Part shown: positions 34,289 through 43,040 of the stretch, piece after piece
How the letters are laid out: every line of letters begins with the position of its first letter
Numbering within the stretch: the first letter of the stretch is position 1
Assembly: GCF_900188105.1 (NCBI RefSeq)
Contig: NZ_FZNP01000017.1
Span: 93,071 to 157,070 of the forward strand
Reading direction: 5' to 3'
From: Actinomadura mexicana
Lineage (GTDB): Bacteria; Actinomycetota; Actinomycetes; Streptosporangiales; Streptosporangiaceae
Length of the DNA: 64,000 bases
Position numbers and translations under genes: made by a program
Notes under the pieces: model-generated
Seen by the model: only the letters and a program-made list of their open reading frames with translations
What the model was told of the DNA's origin: nothing
Databases searched by the model: none

Positions 34289-35560
34289 CTACGCCCCTCC
34301 CGGGCGGACGCCGTCGAGCATCCCGAACCGGTACAGCAGCCACAGCAGCGGATCCTCCGCCCGGTACGGCCGGACGCCGCCCGCGCCGACGCGCCCCTCC
34401 TCCGGGACGCCGCCGAGCGCCGACAGGCCGAACAGCGCGTGGTCGGCGTACTGCTGCCCGAGGTAGGTGTCGAGCCGCCCGGCCTGCCAGTCGTGCAGGA
34501 GCGCGCGGACCTGCTCGTTCACCGCGTCCCTGTCGTCGAGGTCGAGGACGCCCTGCCCGGACCGCGACCGGTGCAGCGCCGACTGGCGCAGCAGCCCCGG
34601 CCGCAGCACGTCGATCTTGGTGAGCGCGACCGCGACCGGGACGGGCAGCGGCTCGCCCGGACGGGTGCCGTGCCGCAGCCGCAGCGCCTCGGTGACGCGC
34701 GCGATGACGTCCAGCGGCTCCCCGCCCGGATCGCCTCCGCCCGGATCGTCCCCGCCCGGATCGTCGCCCGCGCGCGGGCCCGGCACCGCGTCCAGCACGC
34801 CCGGCCGCGCGCCGGGCAGCTCCAGCGGGTCGACCAGGAAGATGATCGCGTCGGCGGCCTCCAGGTACCGCAGGTGCAGGCCGGTGGCCTCGCGGCTGCG
34901 CAGGTCCTCGCCCGCCGTGTCGAACAGCACCAGCGCCAGCGAGTCGTTGCGGGGCCGGGTGAAGCGGCCCTTCCGCGTCCGGGTCCTGGTGAGCAGGTAC
35001 ACCAGCGGCTCGCGCGGGCCGGTCGCGGCGCTCGGCGTCGTCGGCAGCAGCCGCCGCTCCTCCAGCAACGGCCGGGCGAAGTCGCGCTTGTAGCGCTCGA
35101 TCGTCCGGTCGTCGCACGCGACCAGCGACGCGTCCAGCTCGGTCCCGACCCGGTTCATCAGCTCGTGCAGCAGCACCGCGATGTAGGTGCTCTTCCCGGC
35201 GTTCTTCGCCCCGACGAGCGCGACGATCCGGCCGGGGGAGTCGCAGTACGCCGACGGCAGCGGGTTGTGGCACTCGGGGCAGGCGCGGTTCCCGGTCGGC
35301 AGCCCGCACCCGGGGCAGTCGGCCCGGCCCCTGCGCCCGTGCGCGGCGAACACCGGCGGCAGCGACGCCCCCGCCGCCGACCCGGTGTACTCGGCCAGCC
35401 GCTCGTCCATGACGGGGATGCAGCCCTGCCGCCGCCCGGACTGCCCCCGGCACCGGAACAGGATCCGCTGCGGCGCGACGGAGGCGAAGCAGTAGGGGCA
35501 GGTGATGCCCTGCCGGGACGGCGCGCCGGGGATTCCCACCCGGGCCAGGGGTCTCGTCAT
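34289..35560 (-). CDS. Soluble zinc-ribbon GTPase (DO-GTPase1-like)
   Basis: 423 residues from ATG 35560, overlapping the preceding stop (ATGA). The N-terminal ~100 residues hold CPYC, CRGQSGRRQGC, CPGC and CPEC pairs (zinc ribbons). The GTPase domain has Walker A VGAKNAGKST (about 115), DTAG in LFDTAGEDLRS, and base motif ALTKIDVL. An insert of GDDPGG-type repeats (about residues 270-290, nt 34715-34765) separates motifs and may be variable in length. There are no membrane helices. It fits the DO-GTPase1 family, which co-occurs with GAP1 and DO-GTPase2. Confidence 0.78.
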   Translation of the reverse strand: MTRPLARVGIPGAPSRQGITCPYCFASVAPQRILFRCRGQSGRRQGCIPVMDERLAEYTGSAAGASLPPVFAAHGRRGRADCPGCGLPTGNRACPECHNPLPSAYCDSPGRIVALVGAKNAGKSTYIAVLLHELMNRVGTELDASLVACDDRTIERYKRDFARPLLEERRLLPTTPSAATGPREPLVYLLTRTRTRKGRFTRPRNDSLALVLFDTAGEDLRSREATGLHLRYLEAADAIIFLVDPLELPGARPGVLDAVPGPRAGDDPGGDDPGGGDPGGEPLDVIARVTEALRLRHGTRPGEPLPVPVAVALTKIDVLRPGLLRQSALHRSRSGQGVLDLDDRDAVNEQVRALLHDWQAGRLDTYLGQQYADHALFGLSALGGVPEEGRVGAGGVRPYRAEDPLLWLLYRFGMLDGVRPGGA

Positions 35561-38190
35561 CAGGGGACCTGGAGTCGGCGGACGGGGGGATCGCTCAGCT
35601 CGACGGCGTCGTCGTCGGCGAAGCAGCGCAGCCAGTACGGCCCGGACGCGGACGGCGCGCCGAGCGACAGCTCGCCCGGCACGGGCACCCGGTCCCACGC
35701 GCCGAGGGTCTCGCCGTCGGCGGCGCGCTGCGGCATGACCCGCCCGGCGCGCAGCACCAGCGCCAGCCGCGCCACCCGCAGCGGGCGGGAGGAGGTGAGC
35801 CGGAGGGTCAGCGTCCGCCGCCACGGCGGGCCCGACCGCAGCACGTCGTAACGGACGATCGTGCGCGCCGCGACCTCCGCCGTCGCCGGCGGGCCCGTCA
35901 TCCGCGCGCCGCCCACCGTCCCGGCCGCGGCCACGGACAGCGCGACGGGCGCGTCCTCGGGGACGGGCAGCCGGATCCCGCCCTGGGTGTCGTATGCGGC
36001 CCGGGTGACGCTCTGCGCGGCCCGGACCGGGACGTGCGCGGAGTCACCGGACGGCGCGGCCTCCGTTCCGGCGTCCCGCCCGATCCGGTAGGCGACCTCG
36101 ACCTCCGCGACGTCCGGCGGCCAGTCGAACCCGACGTGCACGTACGCGCCGCGCCGCTCGGCGACCAGCCGGCGCGGCGGCGGCAGGTTCACGTGCCGGT
36201 GGTAGGCGCCGATCGCGGCCGTGCCCTCCGCGACCGTCACCGCGAGCAGCCACCCCCCGCCGCCCGGCCGCGCCGCGAGCCCGCCCTCCTCCTGCGCGCA
36301 CGCCAGCCGCCGCGTCTCCCGCCGGACCTCCTCCAGCGGGACGAGCGCGCTGCGCGGCCACGGCGGCGGGCCCTTGCAGAGCACCAGCTCCACCGTCCCG
36401 TGCGCGGGCGGCGCGAACCGTGCCCGCACCAGCCCCGGGTCGGACGCGTCGGTCTCGGCGGTCAGCTCGAACACCGGCTCGGGCGGCGCGCTCGGCGTGG
36501 CCGACGCCCGCACCCCGTCCGTCACGACCTCGCGCCCGGACGCGTCGAGGTAGACGGCGGCGATGCGGTAGTGGTGCGTCCGCCCGTTCGGGACGCGTTC
36601 CCGGAACCCGTCCCGGCCCGCCGCGACGGTCCGCCCCTCCCGCGCCACGACGACCCGCACCGCCTCCGCCGGGCACCGCCAGCGTCCCGTGACCTGCCCG
36701 TCCCCGGCGGTCAGCTCGACCTCGCCCGGCTCGGGCCGCACGACCACCGGCCCGGCCACCGCGGGCGCCGCGGCGGCCTCGCCGCGCACCGCGGCCACCC
36801 CGTAGTACAGCGGCACGTTGACCGGGGGGCGGGTGTCCAGCGCCCCGCCGACGGCCGTGCCGTCCCGCGCGTCGCGCGGTGCCCTGCCCTCCCGCCGCAC
36901 GACGTGGTAGGTCACCTCGCCCCCGGTGGACGGCGAATCCTCGAAGGACAGGCGCACCGACGCGCCGTCCACGTCGAGGTGCACCGCCGGCACCGGGCGC
37001 GGCGGCAGGCGCCGCTGGTGGGCGGCGGCGCCCGGCAGGTCCCGGACGAGGCGCAGCGCGTCGGCGAGCAGGCGGTGGGCGCGGTCCGGGTCGGGCTCGC
37101 CGGCCGCGGCCTCGCGCAGGCGCAGCGCGGTGCCGAGGCGGTGCCGGGCCTCGGCGGCGAGCACCTCCTCCTCGGGCGGCTCGGCGCCGGGGGAGGGGTG
37201 CGGGACCCGCGCGGCGTCGGCCAGCGCGGCCGCCGCGTGCACGTCGCCGGCGTCCAGCAGCGCCCGGAGCCGCCCCGCGAGGCCGCCGCCCGGGTCGGTC
37301 TCGCGCACGACGGCGAACACCAGGCGGCGGGCGTCGCCCTGCTCGACGCCCAGCTCCTCGGCGGCGTACCGGAGCAGGGCGCGCTCGGACGCCCGCTGCC
37401 GCAGGCGCTCGCGGAGCCGGTCGGCGATGTCGAACAGCAGCAGCCCGGGCAGGTCGGCGCCCGAGCGCAGCGCGGCCAGCACGGTGTCGGCGTGCGTGGT
37501 GGTGGTGTCGCGGCTGCGGCGCGCCCACTCGGCTCCGGCCGCCGCGACCGCGTCCGCGTCCGGGCGCGGGCCGCCGCCCGGAACGGCGAAGCCGTCCAGG
37601 ACGCGGATCGGGCCGGTGAGGCCGGCGCCGAAAAGGAAGTCGGCGAGGTGGCGCCTGCCGAGGATCTCCAGCGACTCGCGCACCTTCCGGTACGCGGGAT
37701 AGGGCGCGGCGGACGGCAGCGGGTCGGGCTCGCGGATCTCGACGCCGTCGGCGGCGGCGAGGCCCGCCAGCTCGGCGCCCCGCACCCCGGTGGTGCGGGC
37801 GATGGCCTCGACCTCCGCGGGCGTGGCCATCCGCAGCGTCCCGGCCGCGTCCGCGAGGCGGGCCCGGGCCTCGCCGAGGCGGCGCTCGGCGCGCTCGCGG
37901 CCGCCGCGCAACCGTGCCTCCAGCGGGCGCGGGTCGCCGCGCCCGGCGGCGGAGAACAGCGGCGCCAGCTCGCGGTGCTCGGCCTCCAGCCGGTCGATGA
38001 GCTTGCGGTACTTCAGCTGCCCGCGCGCCCGCCGCCAGCACTGCCGGACCTGCCTGACCCGCGCCGTGACGGCCGCCGCCTCCAGCGGACCCTCCAGCGC
38101 GTACCGGACGCGCAGGTCCTCGGGGGGCCGGTCGCCCGCCGCCCGCGCGGGTTCCAGCACCTCCCGCCGGTAGTCCTCGTCGAACGCCAC
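35560..38190 (-). CDS. Large coiled-coil plus FN3-like protein of the GTPase operon
   Basis: 876 residues from ATG 38190. Residues about 40-135 are strongly helical and charged (coiled-coil: QLKYRKLIDRLEAEHREL, RERAERRLGEARARLADAAG). A helical central part follows to about 400, and residues about 410-870 are beta-rich repeats with fibronectin-III character (for example VTYHVVRREG..., HYRIAAVYLDASGRE). No signal peptide is seen, so these FN3-like domains are probably cytoplasmic. No HPD J-domain motif is present although the gene directly follows an Hsp70. It may be the ligand- or target-recognition scaffold of the system; this is inference from position. Confidence 0.6.
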   Translation of the reverse strand: MAFDEDYRREVLEPARAAGDRPPEDLRVRYALEGPLEAAAVTARVRQVRQCWRRARGQLKYRKLIDRLEAEHRELAPLFSAAGRGDPRPLEARLRGGRERAERRLGEARARLADAAGTLRMATPAEVEAIARTTGVRGAELAGLAAADGVEIREPDPLPSAAPYPAYRKVRESLEILGRRHLADFLFGAGLTGPIRVLDGFAVPGGGPRPDADAVAAAGAEWARRSRDTTTTHADTVLAALRSGADLPGLLLFDIADRLRERLRQRASERALLRYAAEELGVEQGDARRLVFAVVRETDPGGGLAGRLRALLDAGDVHAAAALADAARVPHPSPGAEPPEEEVLAAEARHRLGTALRLREAAAGEPDPDRAHRLLADALRLVRDLPGAAAHQRRLPPRPVPAVHLDVDGASVRLSFEDSPSTGGEVTYHVVRREGRAPRDARDGTAVGGALDTRPPVNVPLYYGVAAVRGEAAAAPAVAGPVVVRPEPGEVELTAGDGQVTGRWRCPAEAVRVVVAREGRTVAAGRDGFRERVPNGRTHHYRIAAVYLDASGREVVTDGVRASATPSAPPEPVFELTAETDASDPGLVRARFAPPAHGTVELVLCKGPPPWPRSALVPLEEVRRETRRLACAQEEGGLAARPGGGGWLLAVTVAEGTAAIGAYHRHVNLPPPRRLVAERRGAYVHVGFDWPPDVAEVEVAYRIGRDAGTEAAPSGDSAHVPVRAAQSVTRAAYDTQGGIRLPVPEDAPVALSVAAAGTVGGARMTGPPATAEVAARTIVRYDVLRSGPPWRRTLTLRLTSSRPLRVARLALVLRAGRVMPQRAADGETLGAWDRVPVPGELSLGAPSASGPYWLRCFADDDAVELSDPPVRRLQVP

Positions 38191-38218
38191 GGGCGCCTCC
38201 AGGGGATCCGCGGCCCGC

Positions 38219-39802
38219 TCAGCTGACCTGGACCCGGGAGAGGGCCTTGCGGGAGCGCTCGACCTCCTCCTCCGACATGCCGCCGACGTCCACCTTCAGC
38301 TCCAGCCGCTCGCCGGTCTCCTTCTCCATCGCCGTGACGTTCAGCAGGCCGGAGGAGTCGAGCGCGAACGTCACCCCGATCGGCCAGCCGGCCTTCTTGC
38401 CCGGCGGGACGCGGATCTCCCCGGTCGCGATCTCGGTGTTGTCGATCAGGTCGGCGGACTCCACGACGCCGGCCTGCTCCATCACCCGGATGTCGGCCGA
38501 GGACTGGTCGTCGTAGACGGTGAAGAAGTCCTCGGTCTTGGCGGCGGGCAGCTCGTCGTTGGCGTGCACGAGGTGCGCGACGCTCTCGGCCCCGGTCTCC
38601 CGGTCGACGACCACGATCCCGAACGCGTGCGAGGCGACCGTCCTGATCTGCCGCCCGGCGATCTGCCGCTGCTGCTCGGCCGACAGGCCGGCCCGGGTCG
38701 CCATCTCCTCGGCGCGCTCGGCGGCGCCCTCCCGGACGAGCCGCCGGTAGGTCTCCTCGAACGCGTACAGGGCGGCGCCCTTGGCGACCGCGAGGTCGGG
38801 GTCCTGGAGGCGGGGGGCGAGGCCGAGCTCGGTGTGCAGCCGCGCCGCGACGACCGGCATCTTCGTCGAGCCGCCGACGAGCACGAGGTCGTCGTAGTCC
38901 TCCACGCCCTTCTCGGCGGCGGTCGCCAGCGTCCGGCCGGTGATCTCGACGGTGCGGTCGAGGAGGTCCTTGGTCAGCTCCTCCAGCTTCTCCCGCGTCA
39001 CCTCGACCGAGGCGACCCGCCCGCCGTGCATCACCCGGACGGTGTGGGACGTGCGGGTGGTGAGGGCCTTCTTGGCGTCCTCGGCGTCGCGGCGCAGCTG
39101 CTGCTCGGTCTGCCGGTCGTCCAGCGGGTCGCCGGCGCCCGGGTGCTCGGCGCGGAACCGCTCGGCCAGGTGCTCCACGAGCCGGGCGTCCCAGTCGGCG
39201 CCGCCGAGCTCGTGGTCGCCGTCGGTGCACACCACCTCGATGTGGCCCTCGCGCAGCGCGATGACCGTGGTGTCGAACGTCCCGCCGCCGAGGTCGTACA
39301 CCAGGATCGTGCGGTCGCTCTCGGGGTTGAGGACGCCGTAGGTGATCGCGGCGGCGATCGGCTCGGACACGATGTCGATGACGTTCAGCCCCGCGATGCG
39401 GCCCGCCTTGCGGGTCGCGTCGCGCTCGGCCACGCCGAAGTAGGCCGGGACGGTGATGACCACGTCGCGGGCCTCCTCGCCCGTCGTGGTGCGCGCGTCC
39501 GTCGCCAGCTTCAGCAGGATGAACGCCGACACCTCCTCGGGCGTGAAGTCGATCCCGTGGACGGGGCGCGTGACGTCCCGGCCCATGTCCCGTTTGATCA
39601 GGCTGACGACGTTGTCGGGCTCCAGGACCGCGGTGTCCTTCGCGGTCTGGCCGACGACGACGTTCTCGCCGCTCTCGAAGAACACGACGGACGGAGTGGT
39701 GTCGGTGCCCTCCAGGTTCCGCTGGACCGCGGGCCGGCCCACATCGTCGATGGAGGCAATGCAGGAGTACGTCGTTCCCAGGTCGATCCCGTAGACGGCC
39801 AT
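38219..39802 (-). CDS. Lidless Hsp70 (DnaK-like) chaperone
   Basis: 527 residues from ATG 39802 (MAVYGIDLGTTYSCIA); a GTG at 39811 overlapping the GrpE stop is an alternative. The ATPase domain is complete: DLGTTYS, YDLGGGTFDTT, LVGGSTKMP, and the connector region. The beta substrate-binding domain ends at about residue 520, so the helical lid of housekeeping DnaK (about 100 residues more) is absent. It is a specialised Hsp70, in an operon with a GrpE-like protein and GTPases rather than with dnaJ, and probably gates assembly or activation of this system. Confidence 0.88.
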   Translation of the reverse strand: MAVYGIDLGTTYSCIASIDDVGRPAVQRNLEGTDTTPSVVFFESGENVVVGQTAKDTAVLEPDNVVSLIKRDMGRDVTRPVHGIDFTPEEVSAFILLKLATDARTTTGEEARDVVITVPAYFGVAERDATRKAGRIAGLNVIDIVSEPIAAAITYGVLNPESDRTILVYDLGGGTFDTTVIALREGHIEVVCTDGDHELGGADWDARLVEHLAERFRAEHPGAGDPLDDRQTEQQLRRDAEDAKKALTTRTSHTVRVMHGGRVASVEVTREKLEELTKDLLDRTVEITGRTLATAAEKGVEDYDDLVLVGGSTKMPVVAARLHTELGLAPRLQDPDLAVAKGAALYAFEETYRRLVREGAAERAEEMATRAGLSAEQQRQIAGRQIRTVASHAFGIVVVDRETGAESVAHLVHANDELPAAKTEDFFTVYDDQSSADIRVMEQAGVVESADLIDNTEIATGEIRVPPGKKAGWPIGVTFALDSSGLLNVTAMEKETGERLELKVDVGGMSEEEVERSRKALSRVQVS

Positions 39803-39807
39803 GTCCC

Positions 39808-40446
39808 TCACCCGCTGTTCGTCGTCTGTCCGTTGTGCGCCGCCTCGCCGGCGGCCGCCGGCTCGGCGAGCCTGCCGACGCTGACCGCCGCCTTGCGCAG
39901 CACCTTCCCGCTCTGCTCGAACCCGTCGGACTGCACGGCCGTGACGGTGCCGTCCGCCACGGGGTCGTCGACCGGCGTGACCGCGACCGGACGGTGCCGG
40001 GACGCGTCGTAGGGGGCGCCCGGCTCGACGGTGAACCGCTCGACGCCGAGCCGCGCGAGCGCGTCGGAGACGTCGTCGGCCAACGCCGCCAGCAGCACCG
40101 CCGTCCGCCGCGGGTCGGGCGCCTCGGTGAGATCGGGTGCGCGGAGCCGGTCGGACTCGCGGCGCGCCTGGTCGTGCAGCCGGTACAGCGCCGCGCGGAC
40201 GGGCTCCAGCATCGCCTGCAGCTCCCCGCGCCGCAGCCGCTGGTTCTCCTCGTGCAGCCGGTCGATGACGGCCTCGCGGTGCTCCGCGCGCTCCCGCTCG
40301 CGGTCGAGGCGGGCGGTGAGCCCGGCGAGGGCGTCCCTCACCTCGGCGTGCAGCATCGCGCCGGCGTCCCCGGCGTCCCCGGGGCGCGCCGGCTCGGGCC
40401 CGGTACCGGAGGCTTCACTGACTGGGGGTTCCCCGTCCCTCGACAC
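39808..40446 (-). CDS. GrpE-like nucleotide exchange factor
   Basis: 212 residues from GTG 40446. The N-terminus is acidic/Pro-rich, followed by a coiled coil (RLDRERERAEHREAVIDRL) and a C-terminal beta region ending in SDGFEQSGKVLRKAAVSVGR, the typical GrpE ending (compare the canonical GY-x-L-x-x-RVLRPA-x-V-x-V). The middle is diverged from housekeeping GrpE. It is the first gene of the six-gene minus-strand operon, overlapping the Hsp70 region by 4 bases if GTG 39811 is used. The promoter must lie in 40447-40641, where I see no clear operator. Confidence 0.75.
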   Translation of the reverse strand: MSRDGEPPVSEASGTGPEPARPGDAGDAGAMLHAEVRDALAGLTARLDRERERAEHREAVIDRLHEENQRLRRGELQAMLEPVRAALYRLHDQARRESDRLRAPDLTEAPDPRRTAVLLAALADDVSDALARLGVERFTVEPGAPYDASRHRPVAVTPVDDPVADGTVTAVQSDGFEQSGKVLRKAAVSVGRLAEPAAAGEAAHNGQTTNSG

Positions 40447-40641
40447 GTAGAGTCACCTTAATGCTGGACGGCAGGAGACGTCAGGCCAACCGATGACCTC
40501 CACCGGACTCTAGTTTGACCCGCGCCCGCCGTTCCAGCACCGACTTTCCGTGCCGCTTTCTTGGGACGACACGTCTGGGTAACACGGGGGAAACGGGTGT
40601 CGCCGAAGCTGGGGGCCTCGCACGGAGACTGGAGGTGGCCG

Positions 40642-41283
40642 ATGTTGCTGCGGATAAGGGTGCGGCTGCCGGACCGTCCCGGTTCGCTGGGGCAGGTCGC
40701 GCGCACCCTGGGCGCGGCGGGGGCGGACGTCGTCCAGATGGCGGTGCTGGAGCGCGACAACGGCCGGGCGATGGACGACTTCACCGTCGTGTGGCCCGCG
40801 GGGGCCGACTCCGAGCGGCTGGCCGCGGGGCTCGGCACGGTGCCGGGGGTGGAGGTCGTCGGGATCTGGCCGACCGCCGAGCCGCAGGGCGCCTTCCCCG
40901 ACGCGGCCGTGATCGGTCAGGTCGCCGCCGTCCCGGAGCGCGGCCTGGAGATCCTCGCCGACGCGGTCCCGGCCGTCCTGAGCGCCGACTGGGCGGGCCT
41001 CGCCGAGCTGAAGGGGGAGGACGAGGCGGTCCTGGTGCACGCCAGCGCCGGCGGCGAGCCGGGCGCCGGCCTGCCGGAGCTGCGGCCGCTGCGGCCGCGC
41101 GCGTTCACGGCGCAGGACGGCACGCGCTTCGCGGTCTGCCCGCTCGCCTCGGGCGGGGTCGCGCTGGTGGTCGCCCGGACGGGCGCGCCGCCGTTCCACC
41201 GGACGGAGGTGTTCCGGCTGGAGCAGCTCGCCGGGGCCGCGGACGCCGTCCTGCACCGCGCCCGCGGCGCGGCGCCGCTCTGA
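40642..41283 (+). CDS. ACT-domain protein
   Basis: 213 residues from ATG 40642, with GGAGGTG 5 bases upstream. The N-terminal ACT domain is clear (RIRVRLPDRPGSLGQVARTLGAAGADVVQMAV). The C-terminal ~110 residues contain a GNAT-like or second regulatory fold (TAQDGTRFAVCPL, GGVALVVARTG) that I cannot assign. ACT domains bind amino acids and regulate enzymes; no enzyme is fused here. It diverges from the GTPase/chaperone operon, but nothing links the two functionally. Confidence 0.8.
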   Translation: MLLRIRVRLPDRPGSLGQVARTLGAAGADVVQMAVLERDNGRAMDDFTVVWPAGADSERLAAGLGTVPGVEVVGIWPTAEPQGAFPDAAVIGQVAAVPERGLEILADAVPAVLSADWAGLAELKGEDEAVLVHASAGGEPGAGLPELRPLRPRAFTAQDGTRFAVCPLASGGVALVVARTGAPPFHRTEVFRLEQLAGAADAVLHRARGAAPL

Positions 41284-41344
41284 GCGCCCGTGGCGCCGCT
41301 TCGAGCGCCCGTGGCGCCGCTTCGAGCGCCCATGTCACTGCTCT
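41282..41344. repeat. 21-bp tandem repeat, three units
   Basis: GAGCGCCCGTGGCGCCGCTTC is repeated exactly at 41282 and 41303 and in degenerate form at 41324. The first unit begins within the ACT-gene stop codon, so the array fills the short gap before the convergent kinase gene. Confidence 0.75.
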
Positions 41345-41371
41345 GGCCGCCCGTGTCGCTTCGGTTCCGTG

Positions 41372-42289
41372 TCAGTCCAGCAGGGCGAGGACGGCGTCCA
41401 GGTCGGTGAGGCCGGCGTCGGAGCCGAGCCCCTGGGCGACGGTGGCCGCCGCGGCGGTGCCCCAGCGCGCGGCCTCCAGGACGTCCTCGCCGTGCGTGAG
41501 GCCGGTGATGAACCCCGCGCAGTACGCGTCGCCGCAGCCGGTCGTGTCGACCACCTCGGCGGGCAGCGCCGGCAGCCGGTGCACGCCCTCGGCGGTGGCG
41601 ACGAGGCTGCCGTCCCCGCCGAGCGTGACGACGACCGTGCCCGGCCCGCGTGCGAGCAGCGCGGCGGCGGCCCTCTCCGGGTCGTCCTCTCCGGTCATGA
41701 GGGCGGCCTGCTCCCCGTTCGGCAGGAAGTGGTCGACGTGGGGGAGGAACGCGGCGGCGCCGTCCAGCAGGTCGGGCATGTTGGACAGCAGGTCCATCGT
41801 CACGACGGTGCCGGCCTCACGGGCCGCGGCGAGCACGGCGAAGAAGGCCGGGTCGTTGAGGCCGAACGTGACGTCGGGGCCGCCGAGGTGCACGGCGCTC
41901 GCCGCGGCCAGCAGTCCCGGCCCGACCGCGTCCGCGGTGAGGGTCAGGTTCGCGCCGGGGACGTGGAAGCTCGGCCGCCCGCCGTCCGGCCGGATCGGCA
42001 GGATCGACGCGCTGGTCTGGTCGGCGGCCCGCCGGACGAGCCCGCGCACGTCCACGCCCTCGCGCGTCATGATCGTGACCAGCAGGTCGCCGAGGTCGTC
42101 GTCGCCGATCGCGCCGACCGAGACGACCTTGTTGCCGAGGCGGGCCAGGGCGACGGCGGTCCCCGCGGCGGCGCCCGCCGCGGTCACCCGGATCTGCTCG
42201 ACGACGACGGTGTCCTGACCGTCCGGGATGCCCTCCACCGGGCGGGCGAGCACGTCCAGGACGTGCGCGCCGAGAGTGACGACGGTCAT
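41372..42289 (-). CDS. PfkB-family carbohydrate/nucleoside kinase
   Basis: 305 residues from ATG 42289. PfkB signature 1 region is GAAAGTAVALARLGNKVVSVGAIG and signature 2 is DTTGCGDAYCAGF, where the anion-hole motif GxGD and catalytic Asp are kept (GAGD is usual, here GCGD). It should phosphorylate a sugar or nucleoside with ATP. The divergent class II aldolase begins 71 bases away, so a kinase-aldolase pair acting on one sugar is plausible. Confidence 0.88.
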   Translation of the reverse strand: MTVVTLGAHVLDVLARPVEGIPDGQDTVVVEQIRVTAAGAAAGTAVALARLGNKVVSVGAIGDDDLGDLLVTIMTREGVDVRGLVRRAADQTSASILPIRPDGGRPSFHVPGANLTLTADAVGPGLLAAASAVHLGGPDVTFGLNDPAFFAVLAAAREAGTVVTMDLLSNMPDLLDGAAAFLPHVDHFLPNGEQAALMTGEDDPERAAAALLARGPGTVVVTLGGDGSLVATAEGVHRLPALPAEVVDTTGCGDAYCAGFITGLTHGEDVLEAARWGTAAAATVAQGLGSDAGLTDLDAVLALLD

Positions 42290-42360
42290 GGCCGGCCCCC
42301 TTGTGATCGTCAGGGCCGTAGCGTACGCGGTGCAGGCCACAGAACGTGAGAGGTATTCGC

Positions 42361-43005
42361 ATGTTGTTGAGGGACGAGCGGGACGCGCTGTGCGGGATCG
42401 GCCGGCGGCTGGCGGGGACCGGGCTGGTGACGGGCGCGTCGGGCAACGTCAGCGTCCGGTCGGGCGATCTGGTCGCGGTCACGCCGGGCGGGATGATGCT
42501 CGACCGGATGGAGCCGGCCGACTGCCCGGTCGTGGACGTCGCGGGCCGATGGGTCGACGGGGACAAGGCGCCGTCGTCCGAGACGCCCATGCATCTCGCC
42601 CTCTACGAGGCGACCCCGGCCGCCGCCATCGTGCACACGCACTCCACCTACGGAGCCGTGGTGGCGACGACCATGTCCGAGCTGCCGCCGATCCACTACA
42701 ACACGCTCCTGCTCGGCGGCGTGGTGAAGGTCGCCGAGTACGCCACCTACGGGACGCCCGAACTGGCCGAGAACGTCCGGACGGCCATGGCGGGCGGCAA
42801 GCGCGCCGCGCTGATGGCCAACCACGGGGGCGTCACGATCGGCCGCGACCTGGAGGAGGCGTACGAGAACGCGCGCCTCCTGGAGTGGCTCTGCGGCGTC
42901 TACGTCCGCGCCAGGACGATCGGGGAGCCGCGCGTCCTGACGGAGGAGGAGCTGGCGAAGGTGGTCGAGCGGGGGCTCGCGCCGCCCGACTTCCCCCGCG
43001 TGTAA
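42361..43005 (+). CDS. Class II aldolase (L-fuculose-phosphate aldolase-like)
   Basis: 214 residues from ATG 42361, 8 bases after GAGAGG. Zinc ligands and catalytic residues of the FucA/RhaD/AraD family are visible: GASGNVSVR near the N-terminus, Glu in SSETPMHLALY, HTHS (His-x-His) and a third His in MANHGG. It should cleave a phosphorylated ketose to dihydroxyacetone phosphate and an aldehyde, or epimerise a pentulose phosphate. Paired divergently with the PfkB kinase. Its stop codon overlaps an 18-bp palindrome. Confidence 0.9.
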   Translation: MLLRDERDALCGIGRRLAGTGLVTGASGNVSVRSGDLVAVTPGGMMLDRMEPADCPVVDVAGRWVDGDKAPSSETPMHLALYEATPAAAIVHTHSTYGAVVATTMSELPPIHYNTLLLGGVVKVAEYATYGTPELAENVRTAMAGGKRAALMANHGGVTIGRDLEEAYENARLLEWLCGVYVRARTIGEPRVLTEEELAKVVERGLAPPDFPRV

Positions 43006-43022
43006 CCTAACGCTTGTTAGGT
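43005..43022. promoter_or_regulatory. Palindromic operator upstream of enoyl-CoA hydratase
   Basis: ACCTAAC-GCTT-GTTAGGT is a perfect inverted repeat starting in the last base of the aldolase stop and ending 18 bases before the hydratase start. The form CTAAC-N4-GTTAG is common for actinomycete TetR regulators of fatty-acid genes. No TetR gene is adjacent. Confidence 0.65.
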
Positions 43023-43040
43023 CACTCTGGGAGGCCCGCC

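Noticed and set aside
35560..38190. Possible J-domain co-chaperone in the GTPase operon
   Set aside because: No HPD motif or J-domain helix pattern; the N-terminus is only generic coiled coil.
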